Source: Apium graveolens (Eukaryota; Streptophyta; Magnoliopsida; Apiales; Apiaceae). From it: a stretch of DNA of 64,000 bases. Shown here piece after piece: positions 33,551-47,175 of the stretch; the first letter of the stretch is position 1, and each line of letters opens with the position of its first letter. The translations under genes and the position numbers were made by a program. Under the pieces are notes generated by a model. That model made no database searches, had not been told where the DNA came from, and was given only the letters and a program-made list of their open reading frames with translations. The stretch is taken from positions 19,332,850 to 19,396,849 of the forward strand of contig NC_133652.1 in NCBI RefSeq assembly GCF_009905375.1. The letters are read 5' to 3'.

Positions 33551-36500
33551 AGTTGGGAGATCTTGTGCTGGCGAAAGTTAAGGGGCATCCTGCTTGGCCT
33601 GCTAAGGTTCGTGGTTTCGATTATTTTCGGTTTCGTTTCGTAATTGTTTGCTTAATTTTGGTACAAGTAATTGTTAAATTAGGTTTTCGTTTGTTTTGGT
33701 TTTGATAATTTGCGGTGTGATTATGTAATGTGTAGTTAAATGTGGGATTATGTAATGTGTAGTTAAATGTGTATTGTTTTGAGTGATACGTAACCCTGAT
33801 GTTTACGAGAAGTTTGAATTAGGAGGGTGTAAGGTCGGTTGGGGGTGCGTAACGTTTCTATTTACTAAATTGAATTAGATAGAGAAATGTAATGAAAGTA
33901 GATATTTAAGTGCTTTATTAAGAAGACGAGATATGGTGAAATGTGTAGTTGTAAAATGATGGGGAACGAGAATGCCTTACAGTTATGGAGGGAAGATGTT
34001 ATTGAAGTAAAATAATAGCGAAAATCTGTAGCTCTTCCTACTATTTTTGCTAGGCAATTTTTATTTACCCTTTGTGATTGAATCCGTTAGTTCTCTTAAA
34101 AATGAGATATAAGCTACCCAATTGGTTTTGTTTATAAATTCTTGTATCTGGTTATGCCATGACGAGTTTGAAGCTTTCATGTGTGTAAGCTCAAGCTCAA
34201 CCAGTCATCCCACGTTCTACAAAGTTTTCCTTCTCTTTACATCTGGAACCCTGTGTTCTGCAACCTTCTTATAAGAGCCAATGTGTCCCTTACGGTTGTG
34301 GTCAAACCATTACAGTATCCTCTCCCTTTATTTGGATTTTGTGCGAGTTCTAAGTTACGATTTATTATTATGTCCAACAAATGTTAAACAGTTTTTTTTG
34401 TCACACAACACTCACGTGGCAACCCTCTATTTCAGTCACCTTGTATTTGTATTATAAAGTTTGTTACATCATGCTCAATCTCTTATTTACTCGTCATGTT
34501 GAAGCCCAAATACATACATTTTCCTTGAAGGGTCACTTTTATTTCCAAGCTTCTTTCCCTCCGTACTGGGCTCCTCCTTAGAAGTATATAGTTTTCAAGC
34601 AACTAACGCGTTAGAGTCTACTGCAGTTCTCTTTTGAGGTTACATACAAAGTTTCTATAAAGAGATATGAGCTTAACATCAAACCTTGGTGAAATGAAAC
34701 TTTGTGTTTATCTTAACTAAAAATCCTCCTTGCTCTAATACTAATTCGCATACCACTGTTACACCACATGTGAAAGTAACTGCACTTTAGTATCATCTTC
34801 CTGCAATGACACTTATTCATCTTAATCCTTAAATTACCATTATATACCTTGTAGTGCCTAGGTTTTTCATCTGTCTTTCGCTAGTTTTTGTTAAAAAAAA
34901 TTTAAAATCCTCATTGGTGCTTACATGCTTGTACATATCCCTGTACACCTGATCCCCTCGCTCTACCACCAGTTGTCTAACCTCTCTTTTCGTTTTGTTA
35001 TACAATTCTTACATCATCATCCTTATACTCTGCGACAATTCATTAACTCAATGAGATGCACTCCATCCTTAATGTTCTCTGGCACATCATCTTCATTCAA
35101 CATCAAGCCTCCTTTTAGTTGTAACCTTCCCTTTCTTTCCCTCTAAAGTCTCTTTGACCACCATTTATTGAATGGGACATTTTGTTTGCATTTTCTCAAC
35201 ATCTTTTACCTTACCATCCTTCAATCCTTAAAATTTGAAACTCTCTACTCTTTCCAGTAAAATTATTAGAGTCTTTGGTTTAGGTTCTCTCCTCAGTGAA
35301 AAACTATCTTTTCTCATTACACCTAATGCAACCCCCTCCCCTCCTGGGGATTTGTTTAGTGTTGTATAATGTGCAAATTCAGAAGTAGCTCTTCCTCCAT
35401 TTGCTAAGCTTGACTTGTGAAGCGCAACTAAAAACACTTTTTTTGCATTTAGTAATTTTTCCTAAAATTATAGGTAGTATTCAACAAACTTAAGTTACAT
35501 AGATTTTAATACTACCACTAGGTTAAGTTAGGGATAATTTGAAAAGATTATAATGAAAAATATTAGGCATGGTGATGAAGTATTTTCACATAGTATTTTA
35601 TTAATATCTAACCTGTGCTTGCTTGAATTATTAGTGAGGAAAGGTCAATTAGAACACTGGAATTACATAAGAGATACGATTTTTGAGATATATTAATTAG
35701 ATATATATTGATTCGACTTGTGTTTCGCAATGTTCAGGCTGAAAATTATTGTGATTTTTGTGTACACTGGGTTCCTTTTTGACAAGTGTTTATTATAACC
35801 TACTTATACTACTTAACTAGAGTTTTACAAGTTGAATTTTGGCTTCTACAGTAGAGAAAAAATGGTGAATTTTAGAATGTTTTACCCGAGACTAGAGTCC
35901 AAGAATTAATGTCCATTTTGATGACTTAATTTGGAGCTTGATCTTATAGTTTTTTGTTTGACTAGATCATTTTCTGCTAAATGCACATAACAGTCAAGTA
36001 CACAAATTTGTATGATGATAAATATTTTTAAGGAGAAATAATAATATTGTGGACTAGTAAAGATATTATTTATTCAATTGCATTCTTTCAACTATTTATG
36101 TGTGATTATATTTCCCAGATTGGCAGACCTGAAGACTGGGAAAAAATTCCGGATCCTAAGAAAATATTTGTGCACTTCTTCGGAACAGAAGAAATGTGAG
36201 TGCCTATTCTGTAATTCTTTTATAATTTAGAATGTATCACATGCGTTATGTAAGTGCTTTTTGTAATCCAGAAGCATCTTGTTTTTATTATTAGTAGTGG
36301 ATAGTGGAAGGTAACTTTTAGCTGAAGCCTGAATCTGATGGAGGTATGGCCGGATGACAATGTAAATCTAACTTTTCCTAAATTCCTATGCATTAGACCT
36401 GGGACATCAAGGCCATGTTTGTTTCCTGGCATTAAGTATAAGATAGGATAATAATCCTTTAAATTTTCCAATCTCATGTTTTTTGTGATAAAACTTATTT

Positions 36501-39500
36501 GAGATTAATCCAAAGATTATAATTCTTTAAATTATCCTTTCCCATATTTGTTTTGTTGAGTAGCGGATTAGTCAATCCTCTCTAATACTTGGTTGGAGGA
36601 GGTATTATGTAGTCCTCTCTAATAATTTATTTATTATGGGATTATAATCCCCTAACTATAATGAATAATCCAATGTAAAACAAACATAGGATTGGAAAAT
36701 CTAAAGGATAATAGTCCAACCCCATCATTATCCCTCAAATTAAACATTGGATAAAATTTAAAGGATTATAGTCCAATCCTGAACTTAATACTTCGAAAAC
36801 ATAAGAAATTAAGATAAAATAATTTAATCCCTAGGACTAAAAATGGTGGGATTTTTTTCACTTGTAATAATCCGAGCTGATAATCCTCCGAAACAAACAT
36901 GGCCTAAGGGTATGGATTTGGATCGATGAAGAAAATTACTAGTATCCTAGGAGGGGGGGGTTAATGGCAAGCTTCTCAAATTGTACTTTATCGGACCAGA
37001 TAACTTGGTGCAAATAAGTTGGCTCTTATGGATCATATGTGCTTGAAAGGCACTTCTCTTATTTCTTGAATGAGTGCCAGTTGTTGAATTTGTATCGTCC
37101 CCCTCGCCTCGCATGCGCACCTGAATCACAGATGTTTGAGTACATAAGAAGTATAAAATCTTGAAAACACTATTGGCCATGTGTGAATATTATACCAGTA
37201 GTGTAGATGGAATTGTTGTTCAACAAAAATCAGGTCCAGAAAATTAGTTATCAATGTATTTAGGGTGTGGTAGAGTCATGTTGAAAAAATCTGTTTGACT
37301 GATGCTTCAATTTCTTGGAGGTTATTGTTCCAGTTGGCCAAGTTCAATTACCAGATTTAGTGATTTTTCTGTTGTATTCAGATTTTTGAGGACTAATTAT
37401 GTGGTTTGCTATAAAATTAGTTGACAAGTTATAACATCAGTAGAATTTTTAGTAAAATATTCGTGCTAATTAGAGGGTCTCCTATGCGGCACCGGTTATA
37501 AATAATTATGTAGTTAAAAATTGACCAATGGAAGTTACAGATTGTAGTCTGTGCCCTCTTCTATAATATGCTGTCTAATTTGAAATTCTGGATAAGATAT
37601 TTAATATATTAGTTCTGTTTATACCTAATTATACACCTGGCGATGCTGGTTACTGAGATAGTGAGATGCTTCTTGCAATATTTTCTATCGATATTTTATA
37701 CTAATAAGAACATTTAATTGTAAAAGTAACATTACTTCAAAATGGCAGATATGATTACTCTTTTGTAAGTATGAGGGTTAATCATATGATTTGTTGAAAA
37801 ATTAGTCTATCAGTAACAATTAACAAAATTAAAAGAACTTTAGTAAAAATATTCATTGTACTCCTAATCTGGTAGTAAATATAATTTATAAATGATAATG
37901 TAGTTAAAATTGACCAAATTTAGCAAAAATAAAATAAAATTGACCAACAAATATTATAGATCATCGCCTTTGCCCTCTTCTTATATATGCGTGAATTGCT
38001 GTTTGTTTTCATTTGTATTTTTTGTTTAACGGGAGATTCTGGATTAACTGTGAATGCTTTATATTGGTTTTTTATGTATTTATTTGTACTTATGGCAATT
38101 CTGGTTACTAGGATGTTTCTGGATATCTTTTCTGTTGTTTTCTTTATGATACTAATAATAATGTTTCTATCTGTATACTATATCCTACAATTATTTCCTT
38201 GTTAAGTTTAACTTTTGCAGTATCAGTGAGCTGTATCAAGTAGTATGCAGTTATTAGATATGCTTAAATAAGATATACATGTTATGTTGCTGTAATTGGT
38301 TATTTTTTATTGTCCTTACGTAGTATTTTTGGTTGTCAGGGACAAGGTATGGAAATATATCGTGATTATTCCTAATTTGATAGCTCTGATGTCAGTAGCC
38401 TCCTCAAAGGGGTTTCATTTTAATATCTGATTGCTGCTGATTCACAATTATATATATTGGATTCTTTGTTTACAGAGCCTTTGTTGCTCCTGCCGATATT
38501 CAGGAATTTACTATCGAGGCAAAAAATAAATTGGCAGCTCGCTGTAAAGGTAAAACTGTCAAATACTTTTCTGCTGCTGTGGAGCAAATATGTGCAGCAT
38601 TTGAGGAGCTTCAGGAGAAAAGTTCAAGTGGTGTGGGAGCTGACACAGATAAATTTAATTTTGGATCTGAGGCTCCGTCTGCTCATGGGGTGCCAGATGA
38701 TGTTAGATTGACTGGCGTGGAAGTTAAAAATTCTGTCGATAAACTGCATGGAGAAAGGGTGCTTGAAGTCCCAGCAGATCACGGTTGTGGATTGGAGCGC
38801 TGTTCCCAGAGACAAGGTGAGATGGACTGCCAAGTCAATAAGCCAAAAAATAGAGAAGAGAATGTAGCTTCTTCGGATCCCTCTTGGATAGTGGATCACA
38901 TCAAAGGCTTGATTGCTAGCAAGGACAATAGTTATTCTGAGGCAGGACAAGTTTCGGGTGGAGGTGGAAAGGACAGTTCTTCACCAGTGCCTTCATCAGT
39001 CAATCAACGTCATGAGGATAGCGGGCCTAAAGAAGCTACACATAGTCACAAATTAAAGAAGGTAGTTTCTGGGTCAAGAAGCCGACTACAAGGTGATACT
39101 CAAGTGCAAAAAATTAATAGTTCAGGTGCTGTCAAGTCGTTACATGGTAATTCTGGTGATCATCTGAATATTCTTAAATCTGGTGAAAGTGGAGCACAAA
39201 AAAGTTTAGGTTCTAGTGGTGGCTTAAAAGACTCATCTCCAGATAAGTCAAGATCTAATGTGGATACTCTAAGCGACAAGAGACAAAAGCAATCCTTGAA
39301 AGATAAAGTGCCTCTTGAGCGAGCAGAAGATTTAATGGACAAGAAGGCCACAACTAAGAAGCATGAAGCTGCTGACTTTTCTGGAAAGAAAATTAAGTTC
39401 GAACTTGGTCATGGAAAGCATAATTTGGGAACCGATAAGGCTTCACATCCTGTCAAAAGATCCAAATCTGTAGATATTACACTTGTTAACACTAAGGGGT

Positions 39501-42500
39501 CTGTACAGAAAAATAGGAACACTGGTTACATTGATAATAAAGCGGGAAATGCAGAATTGAGAAGGTCTATGTTGCAGGGTAATGCTGAAGACTGCTTGAC
39601 ACCTAGGGATGAGGAGGTTTTCCCGCCTACTAAGCGTCGCCGTCAGGCACAGAATATTGTTGATGGCTCTTTTACAAGGGAATCTGAAAACAAAACAGAA
39701 AAAGGTCCTGTTCGGAAATATGACATTTTGTTTCCTGATAAAGTAAAATCACCAGCTGGTCAATATCTAAAAAAGCGGAGAGCTGTTCGCCTGTTTGATG
39801 ATGATGATGATGAGCCGAAGACTCCAGTCCATGGAGGACATGTCAGAAAGGTTGATGCACCTTTAGGTGTCTTGGGTGCTGTAAAAAATGGTCCCGCTTA
39901 TAGTGGACAGGAAAGCGTACTCAATAATGGTGGCCCTTCGAAGGTGTCTTTGTCAACTGTCAAAATAGTAAATGAGTCCTTGACACAGGATTCTCACAAA
40001 CATGTAGAAGTGCAGAACCCCATACCTATACAAGCGACTACAGATATCCCAATCAGTCATTTGAAAGCTGAATCTAATATGAGATCTCCTGAGGCTGCTA
40101 AACCAGTTGGACGCTCTCCAGTGCAATCTCCCCTGTCAGTTTCTTCTGGGAAGCCTGTCGTAGAATCCTTTAAATCCAAAATTCCAATGAGCAAGGTATC
40201 CGATTATGTTTCTCATCGAACTTCTCAAGCTGTGTCTAATAAGAACATGATTGTAGCACCTGATTGCATTGATCATTCTCCAAGTCAAGGAATGTGTGAA
40301 AGAAATAAATCCACTGCTTTTGTGGAGCGAAAAAAAGATACACCAAAATCAAGCTCAAGGATGAATGACCCAATTCTTTCAACAGACAAAACTTTGGATA
40401 TCAGTTCCATAAATGGTGACAGGTAATGCTGGAACCTGTGTCTATTTGTAATGTGTCAATGTCTGTGATAGTCTTATTTATCTTTTCTGTGATAAAATAG
40501 GATGGACAAAGACAAAGAAGCTGCCCGAGAAGATAAAACGTTTGTACTCTTAGATCCAAAGATTGAGGACTCCTCTTCGTCTATGAAGCATCTTATTGCA
40601 GTTGCTCAGGCAAAAAGAAAAGAAGCTTACTCTCAAAACTTTTTTCATGGAAATTCTTATCCTGATGTATCTGAAGGGAGTCCCAGTGTTGTATTTGCTA
40701 TTCCACCTATTCAACCAAGCTCCAACATCCAAGCTGATACTCAAGTATTTAATGCTCGGTCATCTTTATCTTCTCACATTCCTCAGCCATCAGCAGATAA
40801 TCATCCTGAGGTTGAAGAATTTGAGGATCAAATATTTGGTTCCGGGCACAGAGCTGCTGATCCTCTTAGTGGTGGCACTGAAGCAGCTGTTGCTCGTGAT
40901 GCATTTGAAGGAATGATTGAGACCCTCTCGCGGACTAAAGAAAGTATTGGCCGTGCAACTCGCCTTGCAATTGATTGTGCCAAGTATGGTATTGCTAGTG
41001 AGGTTGGTACTAGATTATGTTTAATTTTACATGGTCTTATTTATATAATTGTTTTTCTAGTATAATGTGGTTGTATTATATTGAAAATCTTGCACATTCT
41101 TGTATTTTCGTAGAAAGTTGTGACTATTGTTGTTACATTTCTTTAATCTTGTAAATTTGTTTTAATATAATATTTTTTGTCTTTGTTTACTTTATTTATC
41201 TTCCTATTACTTGGTTATACTTTGCTACGTTCCACAATCTTGTGAAATCTTGAAGTCGCTATTTCTGTTCTCCCTGCCACCTTCTTTGTCAGTTGCCACT
41301 TGATAGTTTTTGTGCTGGGACTCCTTTTTCTTTTTCTTTCTATTATTTTATTCTTAATTTAATCTTTTATATATATATATATATGTTTGTTCAAGGATTG
41401 TGTATGTGTTAAAAGCTATCTTTTGTTCAAGGTGTATATATGAGTTCATATTTTTAACCTTCAAAATTATCCTTTATTTTACTTGTTTTTTCATCTTCCC
41501 AGATGACCTGGATGTGTTTTGATGACAATACATATACATATATATATATATATTAGCAATTGTATTTTTTTAAACTTATAACGGAAAGAGTTTTATTTAT
41601 TTCAATTTTTTGAATTTTTCATACAATATCTCCCCCTAAATTTTATGTTTTTAATTACTTAAAATCCGCCCACCTTTGAAATCACGTGATCAAAAAGGAC
41701 AACTTAAGACTAATAATGTATGGATATATAATTTTAATTGTGAAAATTTTTATACCTTTATTGGTATTTGTTACGCATATATCTATATATAAATAGTATT
41801 AAATAATCTTTTAATAATTTATTGTTTTAATTTTTTAATAGAAGTTGTGATATTTATTCCAATTTGTAAATTTTTTCCAATTTTTATACAAATTTCTAAT
41901 TATTTTTTTTATTTATATAAAATTTGTCATTATTTTAATTCTTTACTTGCAGTATTATTTTAAAATATACAAATATATATATGTTTTTTTATTAATTAAT
42001 TATATTGTTATAGAACAAGGTTTAGAAGCTCCCCTGTTGAATGAAAAAGATTTAGAGGCTTATCCTAAGTTCTAACCTTTCCTAGGTAGTCTGTTATGTT
42101 CTCAGTTCTCACTATTGACCTTGCCTGAGAATAATAAAAACAAATTTGCTTATGTTAGACAAATAGGGTCTTACCTAATTTTTTTCTGGATCTGCTGTAC
42201 CCTGTGATCTTCATCAATTGGAAGCTGAACAAGTGCATATTTAAGGTCTAGTTCACGTCTACCTTTTGATTAAGAGCTTATGCAGCACAATCTGGTGAAA
42301 AGAGAATGAAGCATTGATTGGGGACCTTTCTTTACCTAGAATAAGTGAACCATCGAGACTAGTTAATACACTGTTGAACTTGAAAGGTCTCACTTAAATT
42401 AGGTACATCATGTGCTTTGAGAATTTCTCACTTGGTTATATAATGCCTGATCTATATTTGTTCTAGATCAAAATGCACCAAGTAATATTTATCAGTAGAA

Positions 42501-45500
42501 TCTGCATGAAGTGCATTTTCAAGATATATTCCGCTTCCTCTAGCTTTTGTTTGGAAGCTTATAAGAACAATTAATCGGAAGGATGGCACGCTTCTCTACT
42601 TTGACTGTTGACCCAATATATTTGAAGAAGACAAATATGGTTGTTGTGGATAATCTGTACGTTCACATTTTTCTCTTAATTCCTGTGATCTGCAGGTTGT
42701 GGAACTCCTTATTCACAAGTTGGAAATTGAGTCTAGTTTGCATCGCAAAGTTGACCTATTTTTTCTCATGGATTCCATCACACAGTGCTCTCATAGTCAG
42801 AAAGGTAGGAAATGCAGAACCTGTATCTGTTTATGCTTGGTAGATTTTTTTTTTTTTGTTGTTGAAATCTTTAGCATATGCTTGTAAATGCAGAATCTTT
42901 ACCTATTTATGATTGGTAGCGTGACTATTTAACATATTTAAATGAAAAATATATGTTCTCTGTACATAATGATGTTAAATACGAAGCATTAAATCTGAAA
43001 TAGGCGTGGTAAATGTATTTCTTTAGAGTTAACAATTTTTAATATTATGGTTTGGAGGAATTTAATATTTATGTTGTGTTTGGTTCTTCTTAAATAAGGA
43101 GTTTAGTTTTTCAATTTTTATAACTAAGATTATAATATAATATATGGTATAGACTCTGAAAGGAGGTGGGCTAAATAATTTTACATTCGACGCTACCTAT
43201 GAGCTAAAAAGGTGGAACCAAAGTTTGCCTTTTCTAAATTTTATAGTCGTCGATATCTTGACATGTTTCCACCTCTTTGGTCTGATTGGTTCTTTATAAG
43301 GCGTAGCTGGAGCTTCATATATTCCTACAGTTCAATCTGCATTACCTCGTCTCTTAGGAGCTGCTGCTCCCCCTGAAGCTGGAGCTCGCGAAAACCGCCG
43401 ACAATGTCTGAAGGTATTGTTTAATGTACTATGAGTAAAGTACTAGTATAGCATTTATATCGTCATCATGTATTTATTGCATTCTTATTTTAGGTTTTAC
43501 GATTATGGCTTGAGAGGAAAATTTTACCAGAATCTCTTCTTCGAAAATGTATGGATGATATTGGAGTTTCAAATGATGAATCATCTGCTGGAGCTTTCTT
43601 AAGACGTCCTTCTCGAGCTGAGCGGGCTGTAGATGATCCTATTAGAGAAATGGAAGGCATGCTTGTTGATGAATATGGGAGGTATAATTTGTCATTATTT
43701 AAAAAATGCTAGTTCGTTTCTTACTTGAGTTGATATGTGTGTGGCTATAATTATATGCACGTGCACCTGGACCTGGTTTTCTGGTAGAACTGCTATTACA
43801 TATTCCCAGATTAGCTATTTTGGTAGTTGCTCAGAAATATGATAAATCATAATTAATATATGGAGCCCATCTTTATATTTCGTATCATTATGAATAAAAG
43901 GTTAGTTGTTTATACAAGTCTAGTGAAGTCCAGGATGTGGAGGAACCGAGGAACATCTCACTTATCCAACCATGTGCTGTTCACTTGTATGTGAGTTGCT
44001 CTACTTATATCAACTTGTGTTGGCTTCTTTACAAGTATGTGGGTTTACAAGCCTATACTTGTTCAGGTTGTGGACTTGTAGTAAACTCTAATGTTACTAT
44101 ACTGGGGTCAAATATTTTATATTTACTGTCGTCTGCCTAATTCATGTAATACATCGAGCTTCAGCCATTCAGTATTATTACAAGATCATCTGATATTAGA
44201 ACATAATAAATCATGTAATTTATGATCACAAGCACCGATATTTTTTTTGTTAATTACTATTAGTTTTATTATTGCAATTCAACAGTAGTCGGTTGTGATA
44301 TATATTCTATATTTATATGTTACAATGTTGGAATGTATCTGGATAGGAGCTGTTATGTTGAAGTAAGGTGACTACTTGACTATATCTGACAATTTTTTTT
44401 GGTGGTTATAGCAATGCTACATTTCAGTTGCCTGGCTTTGTGACTTCCCATGTTTTCGACGATGAAGAAGAGGAAGATGAATTTCAAATTCCTGTATGCA
44501 AAGAACAAACAGATATATTACCACTGGAGCTGACTTGTACAACAGAGGAGGCTGAGAAGTTAACAGTTAACCAGAATGACAGGCGCCACTGCATCTTAGA
44601 GGACGTGGATGGCGAGCTTGAAATGGAGGATGTATCTGTTCACCCAAAGGATGAAGGTGCTCTTTTCATGGGTGCTCCTTTTGAAATTGTTTCTAAAGAA
44701 GAGAAAGGTCCAGACATGGTGGTATTAGAAGCAGAATCTAACAGTTGTTCACAATTGCCTTTTCCTATGGGTTCTCCACCGTCACCTCCTGATTCCCCCC
44801 CTCCAACTCCCCCTTTGCCGACTTCACCACGACCACTATCTCGGCCTCCTCCGCCTCCAATAGCTCCATCATCACCCCCTCCACCACCACCACCACCTCC
44901 ACTTGTCCAACAGGCACAACCTCATCCTCCACCTCTTGCTGGGATGCTTCAATACGTGGCTCCACAGTCATCTGTAATGCCTCAACCTTTGTCATTCCCT
45001 CAACATTTGCACCCACATCCATTTCAATCATCAGTACCATCTTCTTCACCAAAAATGGCGTATCAGCTTCAGGTACCTACGAGCGTTTTTTTTTACAATT
45101 ACAGCTAGTGTAAGGATACAGTCGCTACATCTTTTTTGACGATCCCCAATTGTAATATCGTCATTTTATTTACAGGGTAACCAGCTTTCCCAGTTGGCCG
45201 GAGGTAATCCTCATGGAGCTCATATAGATGCAAATATCAGGAGTGAGATGTATATACAGCCACCATCTTGCTATGTCTCTTCAGGAGGCAATGTACATGA
45301 GCCTACTGGTTATAATTCAGGAAGGCCGCTTGAGTGCGGTAACACTCATCATCAAAGTTCTCAACCCAGTCAGCAATTTCAGCCCATGCTTTCGTCACAA
45401 AGACCTTTTCATCCTGCTCCACCACTTCAAGCCTCTTCGAGTCATTTTTCATATTCAAATCCAGCAGCAGTTCAACAACATCCTCAGCATCAATACCAGC

Positions 45501-46776
45501 AACCATACACATTACCATTGCATTCTGATGGACCAAGACAGTATCATACTGATGAGAAATGGAGGATGCAATCAAGTGAGTTTAGCACGAATAATCCAAA
45601 TGGTCCATGGATGAATGGAATGAGAAGTTCGTTGATACCAGTTCCCCCGTTTGCTCAAGAAGGTATGTGGTTTTTCCTCATGGTAATCATACTTTCCTCT
45701 GTAATAATTGCTCAACTCTTTCTCTCTTATATAACACCTTGTAGTGTGTTTGTGGTCTTGGGGATGAATCATATATAATAATTGAATTGAACTATCAAAT
45801 TGGATGTGGGACGGGTGGTCTTTTTATGAGTGTTATATGTAGTTAAGTAAACAAGTACCAGGGTCTGAAAATCCCGAGCAGTAACACTTGATGCATGAAT
45901 GATTAGTGTTTGAATGGATTCTTTTTTTTTTGTTTGCTTCACTCTCAACGGCTCAAGTGCCTAAGAGTTGAAATGTTAGTTGGCTGACCAGGATCTTGTA
46001 TCATTTGGTTTTGTTGACTAGTGTTCTATCGTACTTATGATACTGGTCAACATCTTTTGTATCCTATGGAAGCATTGCCTACGTTTTTCTTTTTTCATTT
46101 GCTAGCCCTCGTCTATATCTATAGATCAAGCTCTCTATCTAAATTCTAAATGATAAAACACACCTCTTCAATTCCAGGGGATATTCAAAGCACAAATTCA
46201 CTAAACCATTTTATTCTCACTTTGATGGCATGCATCTAATATTCTAATGTCTCATCTTCTGTTTCAATTACAAAGGTTACTTCAGATTGTATAATTTGCG
46301 AAACATTTTCCTTTTTTCCAGTAATAGTCCCATACCTTGTGAATTGCTTGGCATGTCCAATTACTGAAGAACTTGTTGTTCAGAACAGCAAAAATATTCT
46401 GTCCCTACTGATCATAGGCTCTTGTCCTTTGACCCCTCCCTCTCTTTTTGCCGGGAAGAAATTAGGAAATATGCTTCTTTATTTTTTTCTATGAACAAGA
46501 TCCACCATGGCAGGTTATTTTCGGCCACCTCTGGAAAGGCCTCCTCCAGTTCCTCCCAGCTTTCAACAATCTGCTGTTAACTCAATCCCAGCTGTGCCTC
46601 CAATTCCAGGTGATGTCTCTATGTAGAATTATTTTCGTCCCGTCTTAAAGTAATTTTGGTTAATTTAATCACTTGATATGCATTTTTTTCTTGGGTTTTT
46701 GTCAGGACATAATGGTCCCCAGATGATGCCCTGTAGACCAGATTCGTCTTCACTTGGTTCCTGGAGGCCAGCTTAA
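33499..46776 (+). CDS. HUA2: HUA2-type (ENHANCER OF AG-4 2-like) PWWP/CID nuclear protein, 1452 aa
   Basis: Eleven coding exons: 33499-33606, 36119-36195, 38476-40422, 40501-41002, 42696-42804, 43301-43413, 43494-43681, 44412-45072, 45176-45662, 46514-46609, 46706-46776. Together they total 4359 nt, an unbroken frame. All introns are GT-AG. The order is an N-terminal PWWP domain (residues 20-80, GDLVLAKVKGHPAWPAK, then RPEDW and FFGTEEIAFVAP), a long charged disordered region with basic patches (TKRRRQ near 447, LKKRRAVRLFDDDDDEPKTP near 500), a CID/RPR domain (about 840-980, VELLIHKLE..LFFLMDSITQCSH), and a poly-proline stretch (about 1135-1180). Arabidopsis HUA2 and the HULK proteins share this layout and similar length. 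They act in the nucleus in pre-mRNA processing of AGAMOUS and floral-repressor transcripts. Orthology to HUA2 rather than a HULK gene is inferred from the N-terminus. Confidence 0.95.
36411..36904. mobile_element. Tourist/PIF-Harbinger-like MITE in intron 2
   Basis: Terminal inverted repeats AGGCCATGTTTGTTTC (from 36410) and its exact complement ending at 36905 enclose about 494 bp. The interior is full of mutually complementary GGATTA/TAATCC strings, so it can fold into a long hairpin. The right flank is TAA and the left flank CAA, possibly a mutated 3-bp target duplication. There is no ORF. Confidence 0.75.
37430..38165 (+). repeat. Degenerate duplicated segment within intron 2
   Basis: Two diverged copies, about 37430-37690 and 37800-38165. 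Shared blocks in the same order are AGTAAAATATTC (AGTAAAAATATTC in copy 2), TATAAAT.ATAATGTAGTTAAAA, ATTGACCAA, TGCCCTCTTCT, GATTCTGGAT and CTGGTTACT. Neither copy codes for protein. Confidence 0.55.
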
Positions 46777-47175
46777 GCCAATCTACTGCTTCCTTGTTGA
46801 TTTCATGTAAGTTGCTAGTTCTTCGATGCGTCATTTGATTCTGTTTGTCTGGAATTTTGTCAATATAAATCGGTTAAGAGTGTGCATATATTTGTAGCTT
46901 ATATGCTGTTGTCCATCTAGTACTTTCTTTGCACTGGCTTTTGTTGCACAGACTAGCTCTTTCACCTACCTTAATATGCTTGTGCATCTCCAGTACTTTT
47001 GAGGGCTGCGGATCGAGAATTACCTTGTTTGTAATCATTCAATGAAATATCTATCAAGCACAGAATGGAGGTGTTACAAAGTTTTGGAACTGGCAGGACT
47101 CTGTATATTAAAATTTTTCCTGGCAGATGATTCTCGAAGATTACTTCAAAGTGTAAGCCCATGTGTCTCTTAAAT
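46777..47175 (+). other. 3' UTR of the HUA2-type gene with a probable intron
   Basis: After the TAA at 46774-46776 a consensus donor (GTAAGT, 46807) and acceptor (TTGTTGCACAG, ending 46951) define a 145-bp intron 31 bases after the stop. A later AATGAAATAT at about 47040 could serve polyadenylation. The transcript end is not certain. Confidence 0.45.

Noticed and set aside
44765..45575. Minus-strand frames rich in Val/Glu opposite the HUA2-type exons 8 and 9
   Set aside because: Antisense of the proline codon runs; the plus strand carries the conserved protein and splice sites.
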